Shown piece after piece: positions 34,087-43,297 of a stretch of DNA of 56,467 nucleotides (within the stretch, counting starts at the first letter, position 1; every line of letters begins with the position of its first letter). Source of the DNA: Myxococcales bacterium. Lineage in GTDB: Bacteria; Myxococcota_A; UBA9160; UBA4427. The notes beneath the pieces are model-generated. The model saw only the letters and a list, made by a program, of their open reading frames with translations, had not been told where the DNA came from and made no database searches. The stretch covers positions 1 to 56,467 of the forward strand of contig DUBZ01000143.1 in assembly GCA_012960035.1 (NCBI GenBank), in the 5' to 3' direction. Made by a program: the position numbers and the translations under genes.

Positions 34087-35958
34087 TCACTGCGCCTGCG
34101 CTTTTGCAGCGCGGTCATAGCTGTCCGCATATGCGAAACGAGCCTGGTTTTGAAAATCGGTGAGGCGGGTGCGCCGCAGTTCGAGTTCGTTGATCGCGAC
34201 GCTCTCCAGCACCCGACCTTGACGCGCCATCACGTCGTCGACCTGCGTGAGATTGCTCTGGACGCGAGAACGCAATTCTTTGATCAGCTCGGAGTAGCCG
34301 ACATAACTATGTCGGGCGGATTGACGCGTGCGAACGAACGCGTCGTACTGGGTATCGAGGGCCTCGACATCTTGTTCGAGGGCGCGCAGATGCTCGTGCG
34401 TTTCGGTGAGGCGCACGTGATAGTCGGTTTCGAGTCGATAGCGAAGCATCCCTTCGAGCCGCTCAGTACGCGCGCGAAGTGATGCGCCTTCTGGGCTCGA
34501 ATTCTCCACGAGTTGTGCTGCAAGCTGAGCGAGAACACGCAGGGCGCCCTGCTCTTCTGCGGTTGCGAGATAATCCGCGCGCGGCGCCGTCAACATCCCT
34601 TCGAGTCGCGCTCGGACGTGCTCACGTTGTTCGAGTCGGAGTCGCATCTGCGCGTCGAGGCGTCGGAAAGCGCGATCGATCTTGGGAAGGCGCGGCTCGT
34701 AAAAGCCGCGACGAAGGCGGATCACATCGCCGAATGCGTCGAGACTTGTATCCCACACCAGCAACTTTCCACGCAGATCATCAAGGTCGAGATAGTTCTG
34801 GAGTGCGGTTTGGAAATCGTGCGACGCCATCAGACCCACCAGATAGAAGGTCTCTGGCGCGTCCGGCAGCTCGCGGAGCCGGACAACCCATTCCTTGTCG
34901 TGGCGAATTTCTTCGCGCACCAGGGCTTCGAGAAAATCACCACTTCGAATGTTGTGAATCGAAGCGTCGAGTTTTTGCAGTTCGCCTTGGAAGGTTTCAA
35001 CCGCTTCGCCGTACAGCACGGCGGCCCGTCCATGAACCCCAAGCTTTCCATACGCGTATGGGAGGGCGAGACGCGCCTCCTGCACCGCACTGTCGGTTAC
35101 GTCGCGGTCGACCAGAACGCTCCACGGAACGAGGGCTCGGTCGAAACGACCCGCAGAAAGATCGGCGCGGCCCGCGCGAAGCAATGCTTGATTGGAGAAC
35201 GGCCCCGAAAGGCGCACGCGATCGAGAAACGTTTGCGCACGATCGAACTCTTTTGCTTCGAGGAGCAACGTGCCCAAGACGAGGTTGGACTTATCGCGAA
35301 TCGCCAATGTCGTGCGATCGGTCGAGCGCACACGGCCAGCGCGATCGAGTTGGCGAAATGCCAGCTCCGGCTTCCCGTCGCGCAACATCGCAATTCCGAG
35401 GTTGTAGTTCGAAAAGCCAGCGAGACTCTTTGCATCCTGCACGGGTGTGAGCGTCTCGATGGCGTCTCCTGGACGCCCCAACGCGAGATAGACATTGGCG
35501 CGCAAGTACGCCACATCGGCCCCGAGGGCTTCAGGAATTTTCCCCTTCATGGCATCGAGAACATCGAGTGCCATCGCGGGTTGATCTTTTTGGAAATGGA
35601 TTCTCGCCAAGCGATAGGCCGCGTCGTTTCGGACCTCGTCCGCGACGTTGGCCTCGAGCACCGCTTTAATCGCACGTCCCGCGCGATGGTGCATGCGATA
35701 GAAGAGTTCGAAATCGCCCACTGAGAACTCGGCTTCTTCGATGTGGTGAATCATGGAGTCGAGGGTTGGTTCATCGACGCGGTGATGCTGAACGATTTCT
35801 GCATCGAGCCGCTCAAGCGCCTCGAAGTAATCCTCTTGATGCGCATAGAAAAGCGCCTCGCCAAAATGGAGATCGCGCAATGGACTTGCCGTCGCGGGGA
35901 CCGCAAACGCAAAACTCCACATTGCCGCAGCTGCGATTCCGAACGAGCCCCTGATCAC
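34087..35958 (-). CDS. Periplasmic TPR and coiled-coil protein
   Basis: The 623-residue product has a signal peptide (MIRGSFGIAAAAMWSFAFAV, cleavage near ATAS). TPR-like units cover about 25-330 (LHFGEALFYAHQEDYFEALE, RNDAAYRLARIHFQKDQPAM, FSNYNLGIAMLRDGKPELAF). The C-terminal part, about 410-610, is rich in Arg, Glu and Leu and predicted to be long helices or coiled coil. GTG 35958 overlaps the upstream TGA by 4 nt (GTGA). It ends 10 nt before the start of the large TPR lipoprotein. It should act in the periplasm as part of the same assembly; no enzymatic motif is seen. Confidence 0.85.
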   Translation of the reverse strand: MIRGSFGIAAAAMWSFAFAVPATASPLRDLHFGEALFYAHQEDYFEALERLDAEIVQHHRVDEPTLDSMIHHIEEAEFSVGDFELFYRMHHRAGRAIKAVLEANVADEVRNDAAYRLARIHFQKDQPAMALDVLDAMKGKIPEALGADVAYLRANVYLALGRPGDAIETLTPVQDAKSLAGFSNYNLGIAMLRDGKPELAFRQLDRAGRVRSTDRTTLAIRDKSNLVLGTLLLEAKEFDRAQTFLDRVRLSGPFSNQALLRAGRADLSAGRFDRALVPWSVLVDRDVTDSAVQEARLALPYAYGKLGVHGRAAVLYGEAVETFQGELQKLDASIHNIRSGDFLEALVREEIRHDKEWVVRLRELPDAPETFYLVGLMASHDFQTALQNYLDLDDLRGKLLVWDTSLDAFGDVIRLRRGFYEPRLPKIDRAFRRLDAQMRLRLEQREHVRARLEGMLTAPRADYLATAEEQGALRVLAQLAAQLVENSSPEGASLRARTERLEGMLRYRLETDYHVRLTETHEHLRALEQDVEALDTQYDAFVRTRQSARHSYVGYSELIKELRSRVQSNLTQVDDVMARQGRVLESVAINELELRRTRLTDFQNQARFAYADSYDRAAKAQAQ

Positions 35959-36581
35959 GGCGAGGTGCCGCTGAGCTCGATGCGAACGCCACCAACATCG
36001 CCACCCGCAAGCGACAATTCAATCAGCTTCGGTTCCGCTGCCTTGTCGAAGGAGATGGCTTCACTGCTCAGAACTTCCGCACCGGTCTCCGACTGGCCCG
36101 CCACTTCGATCTGGAGTTGGTGCGCTCCGGTTGCGACATTGCCTGTATATAGACGCTGTACTCCGCCCTTCTTGAGCGCGTCGAGTTCCTTGAAGCTGTA
36201 GATGTGTCTCGCGGCGGGCTTCCCGTCGATCTGGAGCTTCACGGAGTCGAGGCGAAAGCCAATCCCAGAGGGCATAGACACGAACACGGCCACCTGGGTG
36301 TTCGACGGAAAGAGAAGCTTCTCTTCGAGGCGTCTCAGTTCTTCGGCGATGCCAAGAATGTCAGACTTGATCTCTTGGACCTGTTCGTCGAGTCCTTGCA
36401 TCTCGGTTTTCGAGCTTGCGAATGCGCCACTCGAACACATAATCAGCACAAAGGCGAGTGCAGAAGTTAAACTTACGAGCGCATGCGAGCGACGCTTCCC
36501 ATTTGCAGGGTTCGCGTTCCAAACAGCTAGCGCGGTATGAGGCCAGCGAGTGGCCGATGTCGATTGAGCGAAGTGGAACAT
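35955..36581 (-). CDS. First gene of the cluster: exported coiled-coil protein
   Basis: The 208-residue product starts at ATG 36581; a frame to 36800 lacks an RBS and has poor composition. A long basic leader (about 40 residues) precedes the hydrophobic signal ALVSLTSALAFVLIMC, so export by a long signal sequence or an N-terminal anchor is expected. Residues about 58-90 form a short coiled coil (GLDEQVQEIKSDILGIAEEL). The rest is a beta-rich domain (VAVFVSMPSGIGFRLDSVKL, HQLQIEVAGQSETGAE) that resembles small carbohydrate- or cargo-binding folds but has no family I can name. It heads the ten-gene operon. Confidence 0.7.
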   Translation of the reverse strand: MFHFAQSTSATRWPHTALAVWNANPANGKRRSHALVSLTSALAFVLIMCSSGAFASSKTEMQGLDEQVQEIKSDILGIAEELRRLEEKLLFPSNTQVAVFVSMPSGIGFRLDSVKLQIDGKPAARHIYSFKELDALKKGGVQRLYTGNVATGAHQLQIEVAGQSETGAEVLSSEAISFDKAAEPKLIELSLAGGDVGGVRIELSGTSP

Positions 36582-37092
36582 GTCACGCACCGTTTGGTTG
36601 AATGGTTCTGTTGACTTAAGCCGTCTTGCTTTCGGATTGTCGTTACTAATATGTGAGTTGTTTCGGGCAACGCACATTCGACAAGTGTGCGATTCGTCAC
36701 CAAATCTACGTGTCGCAAGGCAGATCGTTTTCGAATGGGTCGCGACCCGGCGACGTACTTGCCGCAACTTACCCGCGCGCCCCACGCAGATATGCACCAT
36801 TTTGTCGGCAGCTCGGATTTGCGCGCTTTTTAGATTCGACCCGAACGCGTCAGGTGATGGTGCTCGAAAGTCGGCCGTTCGAAGGTCTCACACCGAGATC
36901 CGTGCAAAAATCATTTATGAGCCCTATCGACACTTTCAGAACGCGCCGTCTCCGGAACCCGGCAGCTGCGTATGGGACGGGCTCGGAACCCGATCGCGAA
37001 TCGGGTCGATGTTGCGGCCTACGGCCGTCCGGGTTAGAACGGCTTATCGAGAAGCGGATGCGGCGACGCACACGTGACAAGAGGAGACCCAC
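36582..37092. promoter_or_regulatory. Divergent spacer with operon promoters and dyads
   Basis: This 511-bp spacer lies between the minus-strand envelope cluster and the plus-strand metallo-hydrolase gene. It holds no convincing gene. Dyads are seen at 36671-36691, at 36988-37006 (ACCCGAT-5 nt-ATCGGGT) and at 37015-37027 (CGGCC-TAC-GGCCG). The last two lie 60-100 nt upstream of the metallo-hydrolase start and may be operator or leader hairpins. No clear sigma-70 promoter was found. Confidence 0.4.
36671..36691. promoter_or_regulatory. Dyad upstream of the envelope operon
   Basis: CGCACA-9 nt-TGTGCG is a perfect inverted repeat about 90 nt upstream of the first gene. Its right arm and loop (minus strand TCGAATGTGCGTT, 36669-36681) recur at 26729-26741 before the giant gene. 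A common regulator for head and tail of the cluster is possible. Confidence 0.4.
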
Positions 37093-38025
37093 ATGTTCGA
37101 GCTGAAATTTTACGTCGCTGCAATCTCGTGCATCGCAGTTCTCGCTACGACGCCGGCCTTTGCTGCCGATCGGGATGCCACGACGCGCCTCATCGGAGAC
37201 GGGGTCTATAGTTTTACGGCCGGTGCGGGGAACTACTCCATGTTTGTCGTGGGCGAGAAGCGTGTCGCCGTTTTTGAGCCCTTCGATTCGGGGCATGCAC
37301 GGAAGCTTCTAGAAGCAGTCCAGAGTGTGACGGACAAACCCATCACGTTCGCCTTCATCAGCCATAACCACTGGGACCACGCGAGCGGCGGGAAAGTGCT
37401 TTCGGATGCGGGTGCGCAGACGGTGATGCACAAGCGCGCCGCAGAATGGCTCGCGGCGAACCCCGGACGTGACACCAGCCCGCCGGACGTGACCTGGTCG
37501 GGCGCTCGAAGGGACTTTGATCTAGGCGATTTCGCCGTCCAGATGCATTACCTGGGCATGAACCACGGGATGGGCATGACCGTATTCCTCATCCCCGAAC
37601 GACACGCGGCCTATATCGCGGATCTGGTCACACCGAACCGTGTCATGTTTGCAGTCGTGCCTGACTTCAACATTGGTGAGTGGGAGCGCAGCCTGGGTGA
37701 AGTGCTGAAGATGGACTTCGAAATTGCGGTCTGCTCGCACAACGAACTTCCCCACGCAAAGGCCATGAACGGCTGCACCCGTGCCCATGCTAAAGAAGAA
37801 CGCCAGTACATCCGCGACCTGCGCAACGCGGTGCGGGCCGAGTTTCAGAAGGGAACCGTCTTCATGGACGTTCCGAAAGCCGTGCGACTTCCGCAGTATT
37901 CGCACTGGGTCGGCTATGAAGAGTGGCTAGAGATGAACACGTTGCGGATGATGGCCGACCTTGAGATGGGGCCGTTTCCCTGGGCTCCAGACACGCAGCC
38001 TCCGACGAAGCCATTTGGGTTGTGA
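37093..38025 (+). CDS. Secreted metallo-beta-lactamase-fold hydrolase
   Basis: The 310-residue product has a signal peptide (FYVAAISCIAVLATTPAFA, cleavage before ADRD). The MBL motif is at residues 91-96, HNHWDH, giving His91, His93, Asp95 and His96 for two metal ions. Further ligands may be His in MHYLGMNHGMGM (about 155-162) and Asp in YIADLVTP. The fold runs from about 35 to 240; a C-terminal tail with conserved aromatic residues follows. It should hydrolyse an ester, lactone or similar bond in the periplasm; the substrate is unknown. AGGAG lies about 7 nt before ATG 37093. Its stop overlaps a decayed frame that ends at 38312. Confidence 0.85.
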   Translation: MFELKFYVAAISCIAVLATTPAFAADRDATTRLIGDGVYSFTAGAGNYSMFVVGEKRVAVFEPFDSGHARKLLEAVQSVTDKPITFAFISHNHWDHASGGKVLSDAGAQTVMHKRAAEWLAANPGRDTSPPDVTWSGARRDFDLGDFAVQMHYLGMNHGMGMTVFLIPERHAAYIADLVTPNRVMFAVVPDFNIGEWERSLGEVLKMDFEIAVCSHNELPHAKAMNGCTRAHAKEERQYIRDLRNAVRAEFQKGTVFMDVPKAVRLPQYSHWVGYEEWLEMNTLRMMADLEMGPFPWAPDTQPPTKPFGL

Positions 38026-38132
38026 TCCTCCGCATTCCACTGCAACCTCATGCTGTCGCCGATAAAGACCAAACAAGACGAAAGAAGAGGACCGATGGGA
38101 TTCGGGAGCTGGCTCAGGACGAAGGCACAGTA

Positions 38133-38312
38133 CGCTGGCAGGATCGATTAAAACCGCTTTGGTTCAAGCTCACCGGCCAGTGCAACATCAATCGACGCAT
38201 CGACCGGATCGTCGAAGCGGAAGGGTTCGAACTCAGCTCCATGGACCGTTTCCTCGGCAAAGGCCCGAAGATATTTTCGAGCCTGTATCGGGGCGTGGCG
38301 ACCAAGGCCTAG
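38133..38312 (+). pseudogene. C-terminal remnant of a class I SAM-dependent methyltransferase
   Basis: The frame ending at 38312 contains RWQDRLKPLWFKLTGQCNIN, then RRIDRIVEAEGFELSSMDRF and YRGVATKA. This is the typical last 60 residues of small UbiE/class I methyltransferases (W-QDRLNPLW, GGC-N, EAAGF, Y-GVA). The SAM-binding N-terminal two thirds is missing; the upstream sequence is the end of the metallo-hydrolase gene and unrelated. The frame opens as a GTG at 38022 overlapping that stop, but the added residues are not family-like. It is therefore a truncated remnant. Confidence 0.6.
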
Positions 38313-38975
38313 GAGTCTGCGCGGTGGAAGGTGTGCGTGACCCGATGTGGAGACCCTGTCGATGGCAAGGCGCGGAAGCGCCGCTCTGGCTGGCACAGCT
38401 AGCTTTCGCAACGCAGCCAGCGGCATTGGATCCGCGTTTGGGCGCGTGCGCCTTCTGCCGCGCAGACTCCTAGCCAGTTGCAAATGGTTCTGTGTCGTTC
38501 GATCGCACCCGGCAAGCGATCCGACCCCCTGAGCACCGCACACCGTACGCAGCCCGATCTCCGCAACGGGTCTCGCACTGATCGGGGAGATCGTGGGCAG
38601 CGAAAACATGCTTCCCCGAAGACGGCGACAGCGGAGGAACGCTGCTTGCCGCTGCGAATCCAGCCCGGTATCGGACCAAGCGGAAAGGCAGCGAGAACGG
38701 CCCAAGGCCACATCGATTTCCGTTGAAGTAATTGGTTCCATTGGGAAAATGTGACGTCGACGGGTATCGCGTGCCCGCCTAGCTGGAATCGAAGTCTGCG
38801 GCTTCGACGAACCGATTTGACTCACCATTTCATTCTGTGCCCCCGTTTGCCGATCAGGGTCCAGTCGGAGAGAGCGACGTGAGGTCGCATCTTGGTTCCG
38901 CGGATCCCCCAAGTCGTTTGGAATCCGAAAGCCTTGGTTAGGGTCTGTTCCGTCGCCGTCGAGGCATGAAATCAC
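38313..38975. other. 663-bp stretch without a recognisable gene
   Basis: All long frames here, including a 278-codon minus frame, have Arg/Ser/Pro-rich composition without motifs or RBS and look like noise. I see no RNA gene or terminator with a T-run. The region between a methyltransferase remnant and the lytic transglycosylase gene may be decayed sequence; its last part should hold the transglycosylase promoter. Confidence 0.4.
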
Positions 38976-40724
38976 GTGAAGCAATTGAATCGAGAGGGGG
39001 CACCATTGGCGTCAAGCCTAACGAGCGACAACCGTTCTTCGCGCTGCTGTGTGTTGCTGACGCCGCTGTTGGTCCTGATGGCCGTCGTGGGCTGTGCCAA
39101 CGGTGGCCACGCGGTGAATTCGGAGTCTTTCGACAGCGCCTCGGACGGAGCGGCGTTCGACTCGTCGGCCCATTTCGCGAGCCCGGTGGATTCGGATTCT
39201 CTGATCGCCGAAGCGCTTGAAGCCTGTGAATCCGCCGAAGCACTCTGGCAGCAGGGCGACATCGATGGCTCACTCGCCACGCTGGACGCGGCTTACGAGC
39301 TGCTGTTGCAGATCCCGGACGACCCGAACCTGATCCAGCAGAAGGAAGACCTGCGCCACCTCATTTCGCTCCGGGTCGTTGATATTTACCGCTCGCAGCT
39401 GACGACCGCGGCCGACCTGAACTCACCGATCCCGCTGGAGATCAATGACCACGTCCAGCGGGAGATCACGCGATTCACCGGCCCCGAACGCAGATTCTTT
39501 ATCGAGTCGTATCGGCGCTCGGGACGCTATCGGCCCATGATCGTAAGCAAGCTTCGTGAGGCGGGACTTCCGGAAGAGCTGAGCTGGCTTCCGCTCGTCG
39601 AGAGCGGCTTCAAGAACCGCGCGTTGTCCTCGGCTCGCGCCTTGGGCATGTGGCAGTTCATCTCGTCCACCGGAACCCGATACGGCCTCGATCGCAGCCA
39701 CTTGATCGACGAGCGGATGGACCCGGACAAGTCGACCGATGGGGCGATTCACTACCTCAGCGATCTGCACGGGATGTTCGGCGACTGGATGATGGCGCTG
39801 GCCAGCTACAACTGCGGCGAGAACCGGGTGAAGAGACTGATCCGCCGTCAGGAGGTCGGCCACCTGGACCGATTCTGGGATATCTACGGTGGCCTGCCCA
39901 CCGAGACGGCCCGATACGTGCCCCGCTTCCTGGCCACGGTCGCGATCGTGCGCGATCCCGAGGCGTATGGCATGGAACTCCCGGAGCCATACCCGGCAAT
40001 CGAATTCGAGACGATCGAGGTGCACCGACACCTGCGCCTGAGCGATCTGGATACCGCCCTCGCGCTCGAGCGAAAAACGCTCGTCGGCTTAAACCCCGAG
40101 TTGCGTCACGGCACGACCCCTGGAGACCGCTATGCGCTTCGCGTACCCGCGACCGTCGCCGCATTGTTTGACGAGAAGGTCGCGGCCCTGCCCGCCTACG
40201 TCCCGCCGCCGGAAGTCACCTTCGCGCGCTATAAGGTGCGCCCCGGCGACACGCTATCGACCATCGCCCGCCGTCACCGGACCACGGTGAACGCAATCAT
40301 GCGCGCCAACAAGATCGGCAGCCGCCACCGTATTCGAACCGGACAGCGTCTCAAAGTCCCCCAACGAGGCCGCTCGACGCCGGTCGTCTCAGCAAAAGGG
40401 AGCGGCGGGAGTCGTCTTCCCCAACTGACCCACACCGTTCGCCAGGGCGACAGCCTATGGCTGCTGGCGTCGCGCTATGGCAGCACGGTCGACCGCATCA
40501 AGCGGGACAACAACTTGCGCAGCAACCGCCTCGCAATCGGACAGAAGATCAAGATTCGAACCCGAAATGCGGCGGGCTCGCAAACCTACACGGTGCAAAG
40601 CGGCGATTCGGTCGGTCGGATTGCGCAGGCCCAGAACCTCTCGGTCCAAAAAATCCTGCGTGCAAATGCCCTCTCGCGATCGAGCAGAATCTATCCCGGG
40701 CAGATCATCCAGCTCCCGAACTGA
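38976..40724 (+). CDS. MltD-like lytic transglycosylase lipoprotein with three LysM domains
   Basis: The product has 582 residues from GTG 38976; TTG 39006, with GAGGGGG 7 nt upstream, is at least as likely and keeps the signal. The signal peptide ends in a lipobox (VVGC, Cys40), so it is an outer-membrane lipoprotein. The SLT (GH23-like) domain lies at about 170-340, with catalytic Glu209 in WLPLVESGFKNRALS and further motifs ALGMWQFISSTGTRYGL and ALASYNCGENRVKR. Three LysM repeats follow at about 415-460, 485-530 and 537-582 (YKVRPGDTLSTIARRH, HTVRQGDSLWLLASRY, YTVQSGDSVGRIAQAQ). It cleaves peptidoglycan to anhydromuropeptides. It converges with the P450 gene, 30 bp away. Confidence 0.9.
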   Translation: MKQLNREGAPLASSLTSDNRSSRCCVLLTPLLVLMAVVGCANGGHAVNSESFDSASDGAAFDSSAHFASPVDSDSLIAEALEACESAEALWQQGDIDGSLATLDAAYELLLQIPDDPNLIQQKEDLRHLISLRVVDIYRSQLTTAADLNSPIPLEINDHVQREITRFTGPERRFFIESYRRSGRYRPMIVSKLREAGLPEELSWLPLVESGFKNRALSSARALGMWQFISSTGTRYGLDRSHLIDERMDPDKSTDGAIHYLSDLHGMFGDWMMALASYNCGENRVKRLIRRQEVGHLDRFWDIYGGLPTETARYVPRFLATVAIVRDPEAYGMELPEPYPAIEFETIEVHRHLRLSDLDTALALERKTLVGLNPELRHGTTPGDRYALRVPATVAALFDEKVAALPAYVPPPEVTFARYKVRPGDTLSTIARRHRTTVNAIMRANKIGSRHRIRTGQRLKVPQRGRSTPVVSAKGSGGSRLPQLTHTVRQGDSLWLLASRYGSTVDRIKRDNNLRSNRLAIGQKIKIRTRNAAGSQTYTVQSGDSVGRIAQAQNLSVQKILRANALSRSSRIYPGQIIQLPN

Positions 40725-40754
40725 GCTGCACGGAAGATCCAGCGAGCAGCGGCG

Positions 40755-42080
40755 TCACTTGCGTGTCAGCGAGACCGGCAAACGGGTGTAGCCGTTCACG
40801 AAAGATGAGAAGGTGCGGCTCGGTTCTTCCTGCACCTCAATTCTCTTGAATCGCTGAAGGATCTCCTCCCACAGAATTCGGACCTGCAGTTCCGCCAGGC
40901 GGCTTCCCATGCAGAAGTGGGTGCCGTGGCCGAATGAGAGGTGGCGGGACGCATTGGGACGTTCGATGTCGAGGGCATCTGCGTTGTCGAAGACATCTTC
41001 GTCGCGATTGCCGGACACGTACCACATGAGCAGCTGGTCATGTTTGCGGATCGGCTTGCCTGCGAGTTCGCAGTCGCGCGTCGCAGTCCTTCGCATATAA
41101 GGAAGCGGGGTCTGCCAGCGAATGATCTCGGGGACCAACTTCTCAACGAGCCCCGGGTTGGCTGTCAGCTTGTCGTATTGCTCGGGAAACTGATTGAGCG
41201 CATAGACGCTCCCGGACATCGTGTTTCGCGTCGTGTCGTTTCCGCCCACGATGAGCAGAAGCAGGTTGCCCAGGTGATCCGCGGCGGCCATGTGTTTGGT
41301 CGCTTCGCCATGAACGAGCATCGACACCAAGTCGTTCCCTTCCGGGCGCTTCTTGCGGTCCTCCCAAAGCCCGGAGAAATAGTCGACGCACTCCATCAAC
41401 TCGTTGCGCTTCTGGGTCTGGGACTCGACGACACCGCCCGGCTGGGGAATCGCGAAAACAATGTCGGACCAGCGCGTTAGTTTCGCGCGGTCCTCGAAGG
41501 GAAAGTCGAAGAGCGTTGCGAGCATCGCGGTCGTCAGCTCGACCGAAACCGTGTCCACCCAGTCGAAGGTCTCGCCTTCGGGAAGGGAATCGAGTAGCAC
41601 GCAGGTTCGCTCACGAATGATCGGCTCGAGCCGAGCGAGATTGCGTGGCGCCACGGAGGGACGGACCGTCTTGCGCTGTTCGGTTTGCCGGGGCGGGTCC
41701 TGGGAGATGAACGCGGGACTTCCCTGCGAAAAAAAAGTCGGAGCCGGGGAACCCACGGGGAAACCCAGGGTGATCCCCCGGGCCGAAGAAAAGGTCTCCC
41801 AATCTGAACTCACCGTCTTGATGTCTTGGTACTTCGTAACGGACCAATACCGACCCGCCGATTCGATCTCGTTAAAGTGAACTGGGTCTTCTCTTCGCAG
41901 CCGTTCGAAGTGGCCATGCCAGCGGTGTTCGCTGAAGAGGTTCGCATTCAGCGGGTTGATGTCCTCAAGGGCGAGCTCGTGGGCCTCGGGGACGCCGCGA
42001 CCCGCTTTCGCTTGTTCCATCTCGGGAGTCCGGAACTCGGCCGTCGTCGGTTGAAGTGGCTCCGTTGTGCTCTCGCTCAT
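40755..42080 (-). CDS. Cytochrome P450, CYP125/124/142-like
   Basis: The 441-residue product starts at ATG 42080 (GGAG 9 nt upstream); a longer frame to 42383 has poor composition. P450 hallmarks are present: I-helix GGNDTT at 279-284, ExxR at 318-321 (PEIIRW), heme loop SFGHGTHFCMGSRLA with Cys390 as thiolate ligand. The segments RRTATRDCELAGKPI and SSFVNGYTRLPV match the CYP125/124/142 groups, which hydroxylate terminal methyl groups of steroid side chains and branched lipids; that subclass is an inference from remembered sequences. It lies 266 bp downstream of the GNAT gene on the same strand, so it could be read from the biosynthetic operon, or take part in the lipid catabolism set further left. 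Confidence 0.9.
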   Translation of the reverse strand: MSESTTEPLQPTTAEFRTPEMEQAKAGRGVPEAHELALEDINPLNANLFSEHRWHGHFERLRREDPVHFNEIESAGRYWSVTKYQDIKTVSSDWETFSSARGITLGFPVGSPAPTFFSQGSPAFISQDPPRQTEQRKTVRPSVAPRNLARLEPIIRERTCVLLDSLPEGETFDWVDTVSVELTTAMLATLFDFPFEDRAKLTRWSDIVFAIPQPGGVVESQTQKRNELMECVDYFSGLWEDRKKRPEGNDLVSMLVHGEATKHMAAADHLGNLLLLIVGGNDTTRNTMSGSVYALNQFPEQYDKLTANPGLVEKLVPEIIRWQTPLPYMRRTATRDCELAGKPIRKHDQLLMWYVSGNRDEDVFDNADALDIERPNASRHLSFGHGTHFCMGSRLAELQVRILWEEILQRFKRIEVQEEPSRTFSSFVNGYTRLPVSLTRK

Positions 42081-42346
42081 CTTTGTCGCTCCAATTTCAA
42101 TAGCCCTTGCATCGTAGGCGTAACGGCTCCCGCAGTCGCGGAGGACAAAGAAATAGCGCGAGTGAGCCGGAATTGAACGGTGGAGGCGCCGGGCGTCGCG
42201 GGATTGAAAGGCGCTTGCGCAATCCAGCGCGCGGCGCTCATCACGCTCCTCGCCGTGCCAGAAACTCAAAGAGCCGTCCGCTCGCTCCTCAATCCCAATC
42301 CGTTTTCTGCGCGCGTCTCGAGCGGCATCGATCGGGCCTGTGCGCG

Positions 42347-43288
42347 CTAGCGGGTATCCCAATCCATCAGATCGAAGCGCCAATTCGCGAGGTCGTAAAC
42401 GCGATCGTCGATTTGGTCGCTGAGCCGACGACCCACGAGTGTGAGTTTGCGCGGTTCGAATTTTTCTGGAACCCGGCGCAGGTTGAGGGGCGCGGCAATC
42501 TCTGTTCCGACATAGAGAACGACGTCGATCGTCGCCCCGAAGCGGCGTAGGACACGCTTCACGACTTCACGCAGCCAGGCACCATCGAGCGGCCGGGCGC
42601 CGACCACGTAAGCCGTCGACGTCGAATCCTCGTCGACTACGCGTACGTACGCCCACGCGTCGCCCTCCGTGAAGCATTCGTATCCCGACCGAAATCGGTA
42701 GGCGATGAAATCGGGATCCGCGCGCTTCCCAATTGGGCGTTCCTCCTCTATGCCGCCGCCAAAGGGCAGCGCCGAAAGCGATTGCGCAGCGATCTTCGAA
42801 GCCCAGTCGAATCCCCGCAGGCGCGCATCGAGTTTCGACGCCCGAAGCGGCAGCAAGTAGTACTGGAGATCGCCGATGTCCTTCCAGCGAAGCAGCTTCT
42901 TGAAATAGAGGTGCGAATTCGCGTTCGGTACCGCGTAGACGAAGTCGTAGAGCCCCTGCGAGGCCGAGATCATCGCGTCGTAAATCCTGGAAAAGGAAAG
43001 CAGGTCGGCGCGCTGGTCCGGGTCGATCATGAGGTCGACCGCGTTTGCGAATACTGCGGGGCGACCGAAGAAGTCGTAGCGAAAGGGGATGCCCACCATG
43101 TGACCGGCGATCCGGCCGTCGTCACCGCGCATCAGACCGTGGTGTGACTCGCCGCAGAGTGGATTCGCGTATTTCGCGCGAAGGTCGTCTCCTTGAACCG
43201 ACTTTTCGAAGATCCGATTGAAGAGGGAGGCGAGTTGGTCGAAGTCGTCGGAGGAAAGTTCCGAGCTCTTGTGGCCGAAAAATTCCAT
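42347..43288 (-). CDS. GNAT-family acyltransferase-like protein
   Basis: The product has 313 residues. The N-terminal half has GNAT features: NRIFEKSVQGDDLRAKYANP, a GLMRGDDGRIAGHMVGIPFR strand pair, and VDLMIDPDQRADLLSFSRIY where the acyl-CoA or acyl-ACP pyrophosphate loop is expected. The C-terminal half is a second, degenerate domain. It starts 9 nt after the acyl carrier protein stop, so it probably takes an acyl group from that ACP and transfers it to an amine. It may alternatively be a GNAT-fold structural protein; no catalytic residue is sure. Confidence 0.7.
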   Translation of the reverse strand: MEFFGHKSSELSSDDFDQLASLFNRIFEKSVQGDDLRAKYANPLCGESHHGLMRGDDGRIAGHMVGIPFRYDFFGRPAVFANAVDLMIDPDQRADLLSFSRIYDAMISASQGLYDFVYAVPNANSHLYFKKLLRWKDIGDLQYYLLPLRASKLDARLRGFDWASKIAAQSLSALPFGGGIEEERPIGKRADPDFIAYRFRSGYECFTEGDAWAYVRVVDEDSTSTAYVVGARPLDGAWLREVVKRVLRRFGATIDVVLYVGTEIAAPLNLRRVPEKFEPRKLTLVGRRLSDQIDDRVYDLANWRFDLMDWDTR

Positions 43289-43297
43289 CGGGGCTTT

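Noticed and set aside
38148..38984. 278-codon minus frame in the gene-poor region
   Set aside because: Composition is Arg/Ser/Pro-rich, there is no motif, it overlaps the methyltransferase remnant and transglycosylase start, and no RBS is seen.
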